Assembly (NCBI GenBank): GCA_029168955.1
Contig: JAPDOI010001837.1
Span: forward strand, 1-64,000
Origin: Aplectana chamaeleonis
Taxonomy: Eukaryota; Nematoda; Chromadorea; Rhabditida; Cosmocercidae
Length of the DNA: 64,000 nt
Reading direction: 5' to 3'
In this document: positions 46,044 through 58,200 of the stretch, piece by piece
How positions within the stretch are numbered: position 1 is the stretch's first letter
How the letters are laid out: every line of letters starts with the position of its first letter
Made by a program: the position numbers and the translations under genes
The notes under the pieces: generated by a model
Seen by the model: only the letters and a program-made list of their open reading frames with translations
Databases searched by the model: none
Told to the model about the DNA's origin: nothing

Positions 46044-48694
46044 CTATTCAGTGGACTTCAGTTTCACGATTGTCTTTCCGGCAATTGCACCGTATGTACT
46101 TTTGCTAGGGTCGGATGTGCCGGCAGCTACAGGATAGTACTCAATTACCAAATCTTCATCTGGTCCTTTTCCAGCCTGTAAAAAAAGTTTCTGTCGAAAA
46201 TGTACAAACTCAATGAGAATTGAACACGAATGACAGCGCTGGCTCGTTAACAGGGGGACTTTCAATTCTCATTAGTCATCCCAAGGGCATGAAATGAAAG
46301 GGTCGCGATTTGTCTGTATCTACTTTGATGGCTCTGAGGTAGCCAGGAGTTGCAACGAGCACGCACTCGGTGTATCCCTCACAAGCACGCTCATGCCAAT
46401 CATTTTTTCCGCAGGGCTCCCGTGACCATTCTTGAACAAAACATCATAATGAACTATTAGGCCCCGGTCATAGTTGGATGAGAAGACGTATCCAGCCCGG
46501 TCGATACACACAGAAAGCATTGGAAATGGGATGCAAAAATCACTCGGTGTATCCCTCACAAGCACGCTCATGCCGATCATTATTTCCGCAGGGCTACCGT
46601 GACCCTCCTTAAAGGCAGCATACACGCTCAAAAACATGGTTGAGATAACAGCATAAATAGGACCGCCTGGCCCCTACCATGCCGTCAACGGCGTTTGAAG
46701 CGCTGAAAACCATCCAGGTTGACAGAATTCGAGCATTCCCGTCTCGAAAGCCTGTGGAACCCCACCCCTACGAATAACAGAATGAAGAGTGGAGCATGTG
46801 AAAGCATTTGATAACTTAGAGTGATAGCACTATCAAATGAGAGTCTTCGGGAGAAACGGCTTTATTGACCTGAATATAACATGTCTGTTCACTGATGAAA
46901 TGCTACATTTTATAAGCCAGCCGGAGTGGAGCGGCATTCTTGAAAGTGGATGGAAATTAATCGGTATGTAAACAAGTTATAATCAGGGAAATCAAGCTGT
47001 TTCTCTCGTAGACTCTCATTTGATAGTGCTATCACTCTAAATTATCGAATCCTTCCACATGCCTCACTCTTCATTCTTTTATTCGTAGGGGTGGGGTTCC
47101 ACAGGCTTCCGAGACGGGAATGCTCGAATTCTGTCAACCTGGATGGTTTTCAGCGCTTCAAACGCCGTTGACGACATGGTAGGGGTCAAGCGGTCCTTTT
47201 TATGCTGCTATCTCAGACTTGTTTGTGAGCGTGTATGCTGCCTTTAAAAAATTTTTCAAGTGGTTTGGATTAGAGCACCTCGTAATAGCCAACAAACATG
47301 TTTGCACAATTTCGACCTCCTCAGCCACTTCCCAGTGGCTTCTCGAAGAGAGCGGTGTTTGAGTGAATGCATACCGCTCATCTGCCCTTTTATACCCCGC
47401 ATGTTATGAGCGTTGTGTTATCGTTCGTTATCATGTTTTGTTTAAGAATGGTTACGGTAGCCCTGCGGAAAAAATGATCGGCATGAGCGTGCTTGTGTAT
47501 CCCTCCAACACCCCCAACACCCACCCGGTCGATACGTATGAACAACATGGTGAGGTGAAGCTGAGAAAATCACTCGGTGTATCCCTCCAACACCCTCCAA
47601 CACCCCCCAACACCCACCCGGTCGATACGTATGATTGAAATAATGGATTGAGGTTGAGAAAATCACTCGGTATATCCGACGCGGTCGATATCCATGCAAT
47701 ACGTGGATGACGGCGGATGAGAAAATCACCGGGTGGGCGGGCCGATGATAAAACATTGCGTATCACTAGAAAGCTAACCTTACTGCTACCTCCGTTTCTT
47801 CACTTTACTCTCCTTCACTATTTCTCTGAACAGGTGCAATCCTGTTGGCCACGTAATCATCGTCATATCTAGTTGGATACACCGAGTGATTTTCTCAACC
47901 TCACCCCATCATTTTAATCATACGTATCGACCGGGTGGGTGTTGGGGGTGTTGGTGGGTGTTGGGGGAGCTGGGGGGAGTCGGTGGGTTACAGATGCAAA
48001 TAGCACCAACTCTGACCGGGGCCTTACACACGCTCATACCATGCGAAGTATAAAAGGGCAGAGGAGCGGGGAGCCACTGGAATGTGGCTGATGAGGTCGA
48101 AATTGTGCAAACATGTTTGTTGGCTATTACTATGTGCTCATATCCAAGCTGACACTTGAAAAATTTTCAAAGGAGGGTTACTGTAGCCCTTCGTCCACTG
48201 ATCGGCATGAGCGTGCTTGTAGAGTTGCACGTATGTTGAAATGCTACTAATGGGCAGGGAAGTTATTTAGTTACGGTGTTATATCCTATCAATAACAGAA
48301 TGAACAAGCTTCCTTTCCCGCATCAATATCATGTTAATCTCCGCTACTAGTTGCCAGCTATACACGTAGCCTAACGTGGCGTAATTTTCTTCCGATTTCG
48401 TTGCCTAGGTCAAATCAGGATGTGATACCTGTCTTGTGATCACAAATTCGATAATGGTTCCCACTTCAAGTATGCCAACGGATTTCTCTAGCTCTACAGA
48501 GTATTTTGAGTTTGGGGCAAAAACCATCTGAAATGCTTCAGTTCAGAACAGTTACTCAAAGGAGAAGGGTGACAACGTTCGCTGACCTTATAGGCGAGGT
48601 TGCGGTCACAGTAGTTAGTCATCTTCATCTTTTGGGTGCCACCCGATGTGGTGATTTTGCATTTAGGAGGATCGACTTTGACTTCGTATCCCAT
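46044..48694 (-). CDS. MSP-domain protein, sperm-specific class P type (three exons)
   Basis: Exons on the minus strand: 48694-48587 (36 codons), 48527-48429 (33) and 46175-46044 (43 plus stop), all joined in phase 0, giving 112 residues, close to the 107-109 of nematode SSP proteins. The first exon reads VDPPKCKITTSGG and NYCDRNLAYK, the second VFAPNSKYSVEL and FVITRQ, the third AGKGPDEDLVIEYYPVAAG and TSDP; these follow the MSP fold strand by strand. Intron 1 is 59 nt (GTCAGC to ATTTCAG). Intron 2 is 2253 nt (GTATCA to TTTTTTTACAG) and is filled with transposons. Such proteins act in sperm as small cytoskeletal or signalling MSP-fold proteins; that role is inferred. Start chosen at ATG 48694, just downstream of a TATA box. 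Confidence 0.83.
46367..46608 (-). repeat. Two-copy intronic repeat (ACAAGCACGCTCATGCC family)
   Basis: CACTCGGTGTATCCCTCACA and the following AGCACGCTCATGCC occur at about 46367 and 46541. Related ends appear near 47475, 48205, 51060 and 60925, so this is a dispersed family. It lies wholly inside intron 2 of the MSP-like gene. Confidence 0.65.
46609..47247. mobile_element. TTAA-flanked foldback MITE inside an MSP-gene intron
   Basis: 639 bp from TTAA-AGGCAGCATACACGCTC to the complement ending CCT-TTAA. The arms match over about 280 bp (ACCCCTACGAATAACAGAA near 46769 against its complement near 47080). It is the same family as 3971-4447, but longer. It sits in intron 2 of the minus-strand MSP-like gene. 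Confidence 0.85.
47249..48171. repeat. Foldback repeat abutting the TTAA MITE
   Basis: TAGCCAACAAACATGTTTGC at 47288 pairs with its complement near 48110, and the CCCAACACCCACCCGGTCG region near 47608 pairs with CGACCGGGTGGGTGTTGGGG near 47928. The arm starts directly after the right TTAA of the MITE. It fills the rest of intron 2 together with dispersed-repeat pieces. Confidence 0.7.
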
Positions 48695-48833
48695 TAGTAG
48701 GGTTAGAAATGAAAAAATGGTATATCAACGCTCAGCTTTGTCTTTTATAGTCTATGAAACGTCTATCATTTCGCATTATCATAGCCGTTCATAGCACTGC
48801 CGAATAAGAAGTTGGTCTCATTCGCTAGTAATC
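48695..48833. promoter_or_regulatory. 139-bp shared promoter region of the divergent MSP-like pair
   Basis: Only 139 bp separate the two start codons. On the minus strand TATAAAAG lies at 48749-48742, about 50 nt before the ATG of the minus gene. Upstream of it, two WGATAR sites are present on the minus strand: TGATAG (48768-48763) and TGATAA (48781-48776). In Caenorhabditis elegans the GATA factor ELT-1 is reported to drive msp genes in the germ line, so sperm-specific expression from this region is a fair inference. No clear TATA box was found for the plus-strand gene. Confidence 0.65.
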
Positions 48834-49303
48834 ATGTCTATGGTCCTACCCAGAATGGTCGTGCCAGCTCAGGAGCCCCTATTCGTGGGTTCCGGTGGAT
48901 CAAAAAGGGAGCTTAAGAATCAAAGTGATAGAAACATCGCATTTAGGGTGAGTCTTCTGGGAAGTGGAAACGAGAACGTTTCAGTTCAGATATAGTCGGA
49001 CTTTTCAGTTAGTTTTTCCGCCAAACTCAAATTTTTCTGCTCAGTCACTACTTGGTATGATACCATCAATGGGAAAAACCTCAATCTCCCTGACAAGAAA
49101 TGTGAGCGAAAACAATTAGCTTAGCTCACAAGTTCTTGATATTCTCTTTTTTTCAGAAGGGCAACTTCCCTGAGGAAAAGATGACAGTTCAATATGCAGC
49201 CATGGCTGACGGTCAAACTGATCCTTCAGCAAGCTTCGCAACAGGAAGTCCCGTCGGAGAGTTTATTGGCGAAACAGTAGTACGACTTGCAGTGGTCACA
49301 TAG
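48834..49303 (+). CDS. MSP-domain protein, sperm-specific class P type, divergent paralogue (three exons)
   Basis: Exons 48834-48947 (38 codons), 49009-49101 (31) and 49157-49303 (48 plus stop) join in phase 0, giving 117 residues. Introns are 61 nt (GTGAGT to CTTTTCAG) and 55 nt (GTGAGC to TTTTTTTCAG). Diagnostic blocks: FVGSGGSKRELKNQSDRNIA, then VFPPNSNFSAQ and SLTRN, then FPEEKMTVQYAAMADGQTDP and SASFATGSP, matching the later strands of the MSP fold (usual wording PKEDKLVIQYA, ADQTDP). Intron positions are identical to those of the minus-strand neighbour, so the pair arose by inverted duplication. The N terminus (MSMVLPRMV) lacks the usual VDPP block; the codon at 48846 or later could be an alternative start. 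Confidence 0.83.
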
Positions 49304-49310
49304 TCTGCGA

Positions 49311-49316
49311 AATAAA
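49311..49316 (+). terminator. AATAAA polyadenylation signal of the plus-strand MSP-like gene
   Basis: AATAAA eight bases after the TAG stop, the same arrangement as in the divergent neighbour. Confidence 0.78.
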
Positions 49317-50325
49317 GCATATATTCGTTTTATCCGCAAATACCGGTATGGAGCTTCTTGGGTCGGACCTGCTCCGCGCGCGGTCGCGGCGCGGCGTAGC
49401 TAATCACTATCATTTCAGCCCCATCGCAACACTCATTAGCGAAACGAATGAGGAATCAATAAGTGCTCATGGGAATACAACTACTTACATTGAAACAATG
49501 AAAACAAGTTATCGCAAAGGGAGATTAGCATTACTGTTTAAAATCGCATGTTCGTCGAGTACTTGTTGTGTTCATTCCCAGGGTAACGCGCAAATATTAC
49601 GCCATTTTTTCTATTTTCTTCGCTATTTTGGGCTGCCGATGATTCAAGTATTAGTGGCATCTTTCTTGTGATTTCTTTGGGTGCAAAGCTAGTTGGTGAA
49701 AGCCACTCACGTTTCAGTCATGAAAATGAAACACGATAGATTTAGCCCGAAATACCCGATACACGATAGGTTTAGCCTACACTCAAGGGATTTCCTCCAC
49801 TGAGCGACGGTGCGACCGCGGGCGTCCACATAGGGTTCAAACTTTGTTCCACCCCCGAAATACCCGATACACGATAGATTTAGCCTCCATGCAGGGGATC
49901 GACGGACGATCCTGTGATAGAGTGGCTAAGCTGCACAGCAGCACCCCTTTGTGAAGCATGGTCTCACATTGTATGTTCTTCTGGTGTTGGTGTATTCTCA
50001 AGGAAGAAAGCGAATTTCAATAGTATTTCAAAAACTTGGTATTCGGAAAAAGTAAACTCCAGAACGAAAAAGTGCACCGGGTTATATGAGTATTCTGCAG
50101 GGTTGTTGGGAGCAATCATTCGATTACCCCCATTTTCTGGTTTATTTAACGGTCTAGTCCGATATGGCTAGTAGTTTTCATATTGATTGCTGCTGTTGTG
50201 AGAAAAAATTACGGCTAAAACGCTTTCTTTGTTACGTCGAACGTTATGCAGACGCCTTGGAACGCTTGTGCTCATTTTTTCTATTCACATCCGGTTTTTC
50301 TACCATGTTCATGAGATTGCATGTA
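49317..50325. other. Spacer with CGATACACGATAG direct repeats
   Basis: ACCCGATACACGATAG followed by TTTAGCC occurs at about 49753 and 49864, with a partial copy near 49731. The intervening stretch has GACGGTGCGACCGCGGGCG. No gene was recognised; the open frames at 49348 and 49914 lack domains. Confidence 0.4.
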
Positions 50326-50517
50326 TTAAAGGCAGTGTTCGCGATGAAATGAATGGGCGCGCTGGCTGTTCATTGTTTTTGATTAAGAATCATGCTAAGA
50401 ATTTGTTGAGCTCTTCCATTGGTTAGAACAAGCTACAGCATCCTCTATCATGATCACATGTTGAAGATAATGAACAGCCAACACGCCTATTCATTTTATC
50501 GTGAACACTGCCTTTAA
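50326..50517. mobile_element. Short TTAA MITE (AGGCAGTGTTC family)
   Basis: 192 bp. TTAA-AGGCAGTGTTCGCGATGAAA at the left, the complement GATAAAATGAA-type arm and CACTGCCT-TTAA at the right. The arms of about 40 bp also pair ATGGGCGCGCTGGCTGTTCA with TGAACAGCCAACACGCCTAT. Confidence 0.88.
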
Positions 50518-51430
50518 ACAGCTCAACGTGCAGGTTATATTCATGTGTCACTCGTTTTTACTCGTTTGAAACCATCCAAGTTATAAAATCTAATCAATAA
50601 TCAGCGTTCTGGTGTCTATTGACGATTTTTGAGTAAATTTCTCTCGAAATAATACTCTGCTCAATTTAGTGTACGAAATCATCCCATATGTTGACATTGC
50701 TGACGATTGGTCAACAACCGAGAGCCTTTGTGCCGAGGGATTGCTGCCGAGCCGTGTTCAGCGCATGTCCGCGACGCGACGGCGCGCGGTCGCACTCTTT
50801 TATCCGCTCGATAACAGTCACGGAGCACAATCGGCGCCGCCCCACCCCACCTACCTGTAACCGAAAGGCGGGGCAGTTGAAATGCGAACTCACGGCGATT
50901 TCCATTTATGATTCCAACGTGCAGTGCTCTTAGGTTGCGCTTGTGCCACATGCGTTGAGTGATGCGAAACTCATAAACGACGACCAGTTCTCAAACAGCG
51001 TTTTGGGCATTGATCCAAGTCGACACATCGATACTCCCTTCCTTTTGATTGGACAAGCGAGCCCATGCCGATCAAATCTGACGCAAGGCTACCGTAATCC
51101 TGCGCGTAAATTAAATAGCGCCGGCTGCATGGCTGCGGACTTTGTCACATATCTTACGACAGCCACTATTTTTTAACGTGTAACTTCCAACCAAGTTAAA
51201 TTTCGACCAGGAGACGTTGTGTTACCTCAGAAATGTCGAAAACTGGTTTTTTTGGCGAATTCATAAATAAGTAGGCGGGGTTTGTTCTTGTTGTACAACT
51301 GTAAGCGGATAACTGTAGAGGTATGAAGGTATTAGTTCGAGGGGCAACTCAAGATTCAGTTGGAGAATGAATGATACCGCACTCAGAAATCGAAGTACAT
51401 CCGTGGAGTTCCATGAAAACAATGACTTAT
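50518..51430. other. Spacer with a piece of a dispersed repeat
   Basis: About 51050-51150 (CGCAAGGCTACCGTAATCCT and GGCTGCATGGCTGCGGACTT) is an inverted copy of 60838-60950. No coding region is supported elsewhere. Confidence 0.45.
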
Positions 51431-52084
51431 TTCCAAAAGTTTAGCTTCATGGCAAAAGTAATGATTTTGGCAATGGTATAACTACAAGAAATATAGAAGT
51501 TGACAAAATGAAATAAAAAAAAACAACCCGAAATATGTTCGAAAATGATTTGGCTCAAAATAACCAGAAGTAATGAAAAACTGGGAAATGAAGTGAAATG
51601 ACCAAAACCGGATTTGGCGGTCATTCATAGGCCAACTTTTGATGAGTAGTGACTGACGAGGGATTAAATTTTACAAGATTCTCCGTTAAACTTATCAAAG
51701 CGAAATCAAGCGCTCATCGGATTTGAGCGTTACGTTCACATAGCTTGACCTATGCTGATTTCCGTACTACAGCTTCAATGGAATGTTTTACGGTTTCCGT
51801 TGCGCGCTTGATTTAGCTTAGATAAGTTTAAGGGAGAATCTTGTAAAATCTACTCCCTCGTCAGTCACTACTTATCAAAAGTTGGCATATGAATGACCGC
51901 CAAATCCGGTTTTTGTCATTTCACTACATTTCCCAGTTTTTGAATACTTCTGGTTATTCTGAGCCAAATCATTTTCAAACAAATTTCTGGTTGTTTTTTT
52001 TTATTTCATTTTGTCAACTTCTATATTTCTTGTAGTTATAACATTGCGAAATCATTACTTTTGCCAGGAAACTAGACTTTGGAA
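51431..52084. mobile_element. Foldback MITE, 650 bp
   Basis: Arms of about 275 bp: CCGGATTTGGCGGTCATTCA near 51608 pairs with its complement near 51892, and CAACTTCTATATTTCTTGTA near 52015 with its complement near 51483. The loop is about 100 bp. No target duplication was resolved and there is no coding capacity. Confidence 0.85.
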
Positions 52085-52274
52085 ATTTTATATATTTTTC
52101 CAAAGGTTCCCTTTCTGACCTGATTTTTGCTTAGCGATTCCCATTCTGGAGAGGCAAACCTTTGATGAAAGGTTTTGCCTACGGTAAATAATCGAATCAT
52201 TACCGATCGGTGTGGTCGGACGACTATAACTCCTAAAAATTGTGATCCGACATAAAGATCAGACATAAAAAACG

Positions 52275-55200
52275 ACCCTTTCTTTCCTACTGAGGTCCCG
52301 TACACGTTTTACGGCGTCGTGCGCTTTCTCACTGGGGTCCCGCACAGTTTCTACGACGTCCTTCGCACTCCCCCTGGGGACCCACACACTTTCTGCGGCG
52401 TCCTGAGCACTCCCACTGGGGACCCACACACTTTCTGCGGCGTCCTGCGCACTTCCACTTGGGTCTCGCACACTTTCGGCGGCTTCCTGCGCATTTCAAC
52501 TGGGGTGCTGCACACTTTCTACGGTGTCCTGCTCATTCCCACTGGGAATCCGCACACTTTCTGCGGCGTCCTGAGCACTCACACTATGGTTCCGCACACT
52601 TTCTACGGCGTCCCTCGCAGTCCCACTGGGGACCCACACACTTTCTGCGGCGTCCTGAGCACTCCCACTATAGCCTGCACACTTTCTATGGAGTCCTGCG
52701 CATTCCCACTAGGGGCTCGCACTCTTTCTGTGGCGTCCTGCGCACTCCCACCATGGTCCCGCACACTTTCTACGACGTCCATCGCACTCCCCTGGGGACC
52801 CACACACTTTCTGTGGCGTCCTGAGCACTCCCACTATGGTCCCGCACTTTCTTTCGGCGTCCTGCACATTCCCACTAAGAGCCCGCACTCTTTCTGCGGC
52901 GTACTCCGCACTCCCACTGTGGTCGCGCACTCTTTCTACGGCGTCCTGCGCATTCCCACTGAGGACCCACACACTTTCTGCGGCTTCCTGAGCACTCCCA
53001 CTGTGGTCCCGCCCTCTTTCTGTGGCGTCCTGAGCACTCCACCGTGGTCCCGCACACTTTCTACGGCGTCCTGCGCACTCCCACTATGGTGCCGCACACT
53101 TTCTGCGGCGTACCCGCACTCCCACTATGGTCCCGCACACTTTCTACGGCGTCCTTCGCACCTTCCCACCGGGGCCCGCACTATTTCTGCGGCGTCCTGC
53201 GCACCCTTACTGGGGTCACGTAGACTTTCTACGGCATCCTACGCTTTTCCACTGGGGTCCCGCACTATTTATGTGGCGTTCTGCGCACTCACCAAGTGGT
53301 CCCGCACACTTTCTACGACGTCCATCGCACTCCCCTGGGGACCCACACACTTTCTGGTGGCGTCCTGAGCACCCACTTTGGTCCCGCACACTTTCTTTGG
53401 CGTCCCACATTCCCACTGGTTAGCCCGCACTCTTTCTGCGGCGTACTCCGCACTCCCACTGTGGTCGCGCACTCTTTCTGTGGCGTCCTGAGCACTCACA
53501 CTATGGTCCCGCACACTTTCTACGGCGTCCTGCGCATTCCCACTGAGGACCCACACACTTTCTGCGGCTTCCTGAGCACTCCCACTGTGGTCCCGCACTC
53601 TTTCTGTGGCGTCCTGAGCACTCACACTGTGGTCCCGCACACTTTCTACGGCGTCCTGCGCACTCCCACTATGGTGCCGCACACTTTCTGCGGCGTACTC
53701 CGCACTCCCACTATGATCCCGCACACCTTCTACGGCGTCCTTCGCACTCCCACCGGGGGCCCGCACTATTTCTGCGGCGTCCTGCGCACCCTTACTGGGG
53801 TCACGTAGACTTTCTACGGCATCCTGCGCTTTTCCACTGGGGTCCCGCACTATTTATGTGGCGTTCTGCGCACTCCCACTATGGTCCCGCACACTTTCGA
53901 TGGTGCACCGCGCTCCCACTGTGGTCCCGCACACTTTCTGCGGCGTCCTGAGCACTCCCACTATGGTCCCGCACACTTTCTATGGCGTCCTGCGCATTCC
54001 CACTAAGAGCCCGCACTCTTTCTGCGGCGTACTCCGCACTCCCACTGTGGTCCCGCACACTTTCTGCGGCGTCCTGAGCACTCACACTATGGTCCCGCAC
54101 ACTTTCTACGGCGTCCTGCGCATTCCCACTGGGGACCCGCACACTTTCTGCGGCGTCCTGAGCACTCACACTATGGTTCCGCACACTTTCTACGGCGTCC
54201 TTCGCAGTCCCACTGGGGACCCACACACTTTTTGCGGCGTCCTGAGCACTCCCACTATAGCCCGCACACTTTCTATGGAGTCCTGCGCATTCCCACTAGG
54301 GGCCCGCACTCTTTCTGTGGCGTCCTGCAGCACTCCCACCATGGTCCCGCACAACTTTCTCTTCGCCAGACGTCCATCGCACTCCCCCTGGGGACCCGTT
54401 CACACACTTTCTTGTGGCGTCCTGGAGCACTCCCACCTATGGTCCCGCACACTTTCTTTCTGGCGTCCTGCACATTCTGCACCAAGATTGCCCGCACTTT
54501 TATCTGCGGCGTACCACGCTCCACCTCCCACCGTGGTCGCGCACTCTTTCTACGGCGTCCTGCGCATTCCCACTGAGGACCCACACACTTTCTGTGCGGC
54601 TTCCCCCAGAGCACTCCCACCGTGGTCCCGCACTCTTTCTGTGGCGTCCTGAGCACTCACACTGTGGTCCCGCACACTTTCTAACGGCGTCCTGCGCACT
54701 TCCCACTATGGTGCCGCACACTTTCTGCGGCGTACTCCGCACTCCCACTCATGGTCCCACGCACACTTTCTACGGCGTCCTTCGCATCACTTCCACCGGG
54801 AGCCCGCACATCATTTCTGCGGCGTCCTGCGCACCTCTACTGGGGTCACGTAGAGCTTTCTCACGGCATCCTGCGCTTTTCCACTGGGGTCCCGCACTAT
54901 TTACATGTGGCGTTCTGCGCACTCCCACCTGGTGTCCCGCACACACTTTCTACGACGTTCATCGCACTCCCCCTGGGGACCCACACACACTTTCTGCGGG
55001 CGTCCTGAGCGTACCCTAACTATGGTCCCGCACACTTTCTTTGGCGTGTCCTGCACATTCCCTACCAAGAGCCTGGGCAAATTTCTTCTGCGGCGTACTC
55101 CGCACTCCCACTGTGGTCGCGCACTCTTTCTGTGGCGTCCTGAGCACTCACACTATGGTCCCGCGCACACTTTCTACGGCGTCCTGCGCATTCCCCACTG

Positions 55201-58200
55201 GAGGACCCGCACACACTTTCTGCGGCTTCCCGGGAGCACACTCCCACCGTGGTCCTGGCACTCTTTCGTGTAGCGTCCTGAGCGACCTTCAGCCACACTG
55301 TGGTCCCCACATTACTTTCTACGGCGTCCTGTGCACTCCCACCATGTAGTTGCCGCACACTTTCTTTTGGCATCCTCCCGTGGTGGGCACATTCCCACCA
55401 AGAGCCCGCACTCTTTCTGCGGCGTACTCCGCACTACCCACCGTGGTCCCGCGCACACTTTCTACGGCGTCCTGCGCATTCCCACTGAGGACCCACACAC
55501 TTTCTGCGGCTTCCTGAGCACTCCCCACTGTGGTCCCGGGCACTCTTTCTGTGGCGTCCTGAGCACTCACACCGCAGTCCCCGCACACTTTCATTTACGG
55601 CGTCCTGCGCATCTCCACCATGGTGCCGCACACTTTCTGCGGCGTACTCCGCACTCCCACCATGGTCCCGCACACTTTCTACGGCGTCCTTCGTGACTCA
55701 CCACTGGGGGCTCCCGCGGTTATTTCTCTGCGGCGTCCTGCGCACCCTTACTAAATGGGTATCGGTCGTGACTTTCTACGGCATTTGGTGCGCTTTTCCA
55801 CTGGGGTCCCGCACTATTTATGTGGCGTTCTGCGCACTCCCACCTATGGGTCCGCACACACTTTCTACGACGTCCATCGTAATCTGGGGACCCACACACT
55901 TTCTGCGGCAAGTCCTGAGCACTCCCACAATTGGCGGTCCCGGCACACTTTCTTTGGCGTCCCGTGCACATTTCCCCTACCAAGAGCTCCGGGCACTCTT
56001 TCTGCGGCGTACTCGCACTTGCCACCCACTGTGGTCGTAGCACTCTTTCTGTGGCGTCCTGAGCACTCACACTATGGTCCCGCACACTTTCTACGGCGTC
56101 CTGCGCATTCCCACCTCCGAGGACCCACACACTTTCTGCGGCTTCCTGGAGGCACTCCCAATCTGTGGTCGCACTCTTTCTGTGGCGTCCCTGAGCACTC
56201 ACACTGTGGTCCCGCGCACACTTTCAGCGGCGTCCCGCGCACCTCCCACCATGGTGCCGCACACTTTCTGCGGCGTACTACCCGCACTCCCGACCACTGA
56301 TCCCGGCACACTTTCTACGGCGTCCTTCGCACCCCACCGGGGTACCCGCACTATTTCTGCGGCGTCCTGCGCACCCTTACTGGAGGTCACGTAGACTCTC
56401 TACGGCATCCTGCGCTTTTCCACTGGGGTCCCGCACTATTTATGTGGCGTTCTGCGCACCTCCCAATTATGGTCCCGGCACACTTTCTTGGTAGTGTACT
56501 CCGCGCTCCCACTGTGGTCCTGGCACACCTTCTGCGGCGTCCTGAGCACTCACACTATGGTCCCGGCACACTTTCTACGGCGTCCTGCGCATTCCCACCA
56601 AAGAGCCCGGGCACTCTTTCTGCACGGCGTACTCCACCTCTCCCACTGTGGTCCCGCACACTTTCTGCGGCGTCCTGAGCACCTTTCACACCTATGGTCC
56701 CGCACACTTTCTACGGCATATGTCCTGCGCATTCCCCACCTGAGGAACCGCACACCTTCTGCGGCGTCTCTGAGGCACTCACACTATAGGGTTCCGCACG
56801 CTTCTCTACGGCGTCCTTCGCAGTCCCACTGGGGACCCACACACTTTTTGCGGCGTCCTGAGCACTCTCCCACTATATAGCCCGCACACTTTCTATGGAG
56901 TCCTGCGCATTCCCACTACCAGGGGCCTGCACGCTCTTTCTGTGGCGTCCTGCGCACTCCCACCATGAGATCCCGCACACTTTCTACGACGTCCATCGCA
57001 CTCCCTGGGGACCCACACACATTTTCTGTGGCGTCCTGAGCACTCCCACTATGGTCCCGGGCACACACTTTCTTTGGCACGTCCTGCACATTCCCACCAA
57101 GAGCCCGCACTCTTTCTGCGGCGTACTCCGCACACTCCCACTGTGGTCGCGCACTCTTTCTACGGCGTCCCTGCGCATTCCCACCGAGGACCCAACACTA
57201 CTTTCTGCGGCTTCCCTGAGCACTCCCACTGTGGTCCCGCAACTCTTTCGTGGCGTCCTGAGCACTCACACCTGTGGTCCCGCACACTTTCTACGGCGTC
57301 CTGCGCACTCCCACTATGGTGCCGCACACTTTCTGCGGCGTACTCCGCACTCCCACTATGGTCCCGCACACTTTCTACGGCGTCCTTCGCACTCCCACCG
57401 GGGGCCCGCACTATTTCTGCGGGCGTCCTGCGCACCCTTACTGGGGTCACGTAGACTTTCTACGGCATCCTGCGCTTTTCCACTGGGGTCCCGCACTATT
57501 TATGTGGCGTTCTGCGCACTCCCACTATGGTCCCGCACACTTTCTACGACGTTCATCGCACTCCCCCTGGGGACCCACACACTTTCTGCGGCGTCCTGAG
57601 CACTCCCACTATGGTCCCGCACACTTTCTTTGGCGTCCTGCACATTCCCACTAAGAGCCCTGCACTCTCTTCTGCGCAGCGGCAATTCCGCACTCCCACC
57701 TGTGGTCGCGCACTCTTTCTGTGGCGTCCTGAGCACTCACACTATGGTCCCGCACACTTTCTACGGCGTCCTGCGCATTCCCCACCGAGGGGACCCACAC
57801 ACTTTCTGCGGCTTCCTGAGCACTCCCACTGTGGTCCCGCACTCTTTCTGGTGGCGTCCTGAGCACTCACGCACTGTGGTCCCGGCACACTTTCTACGGC
57901 GTCCTGCGCACTTCCCACTATGGTGCCGCACACTTTCTGCGGCGTACCGCACTCCACCATGATCCCGGCACACTTTCTACGGTGGCGTCCTTCGCCCCCA
58001 CCGGGGCCCGCACCATTTCTGCGGCGTCCTGCGCACCCTTACTGGGGTCACGTAGACTTCTTCCTACGGCATCCTGCGCTTTTCCACTGGGGGGTCCCGC
58101 ACTATTTATGTGGCGTTCTGCGCACTCCCACTGTGGTCCCGGGCACACTTTCTGCGGCGTCCTGGCAGCACTACCATGGTCCCGCACACTTTCTACGGTG

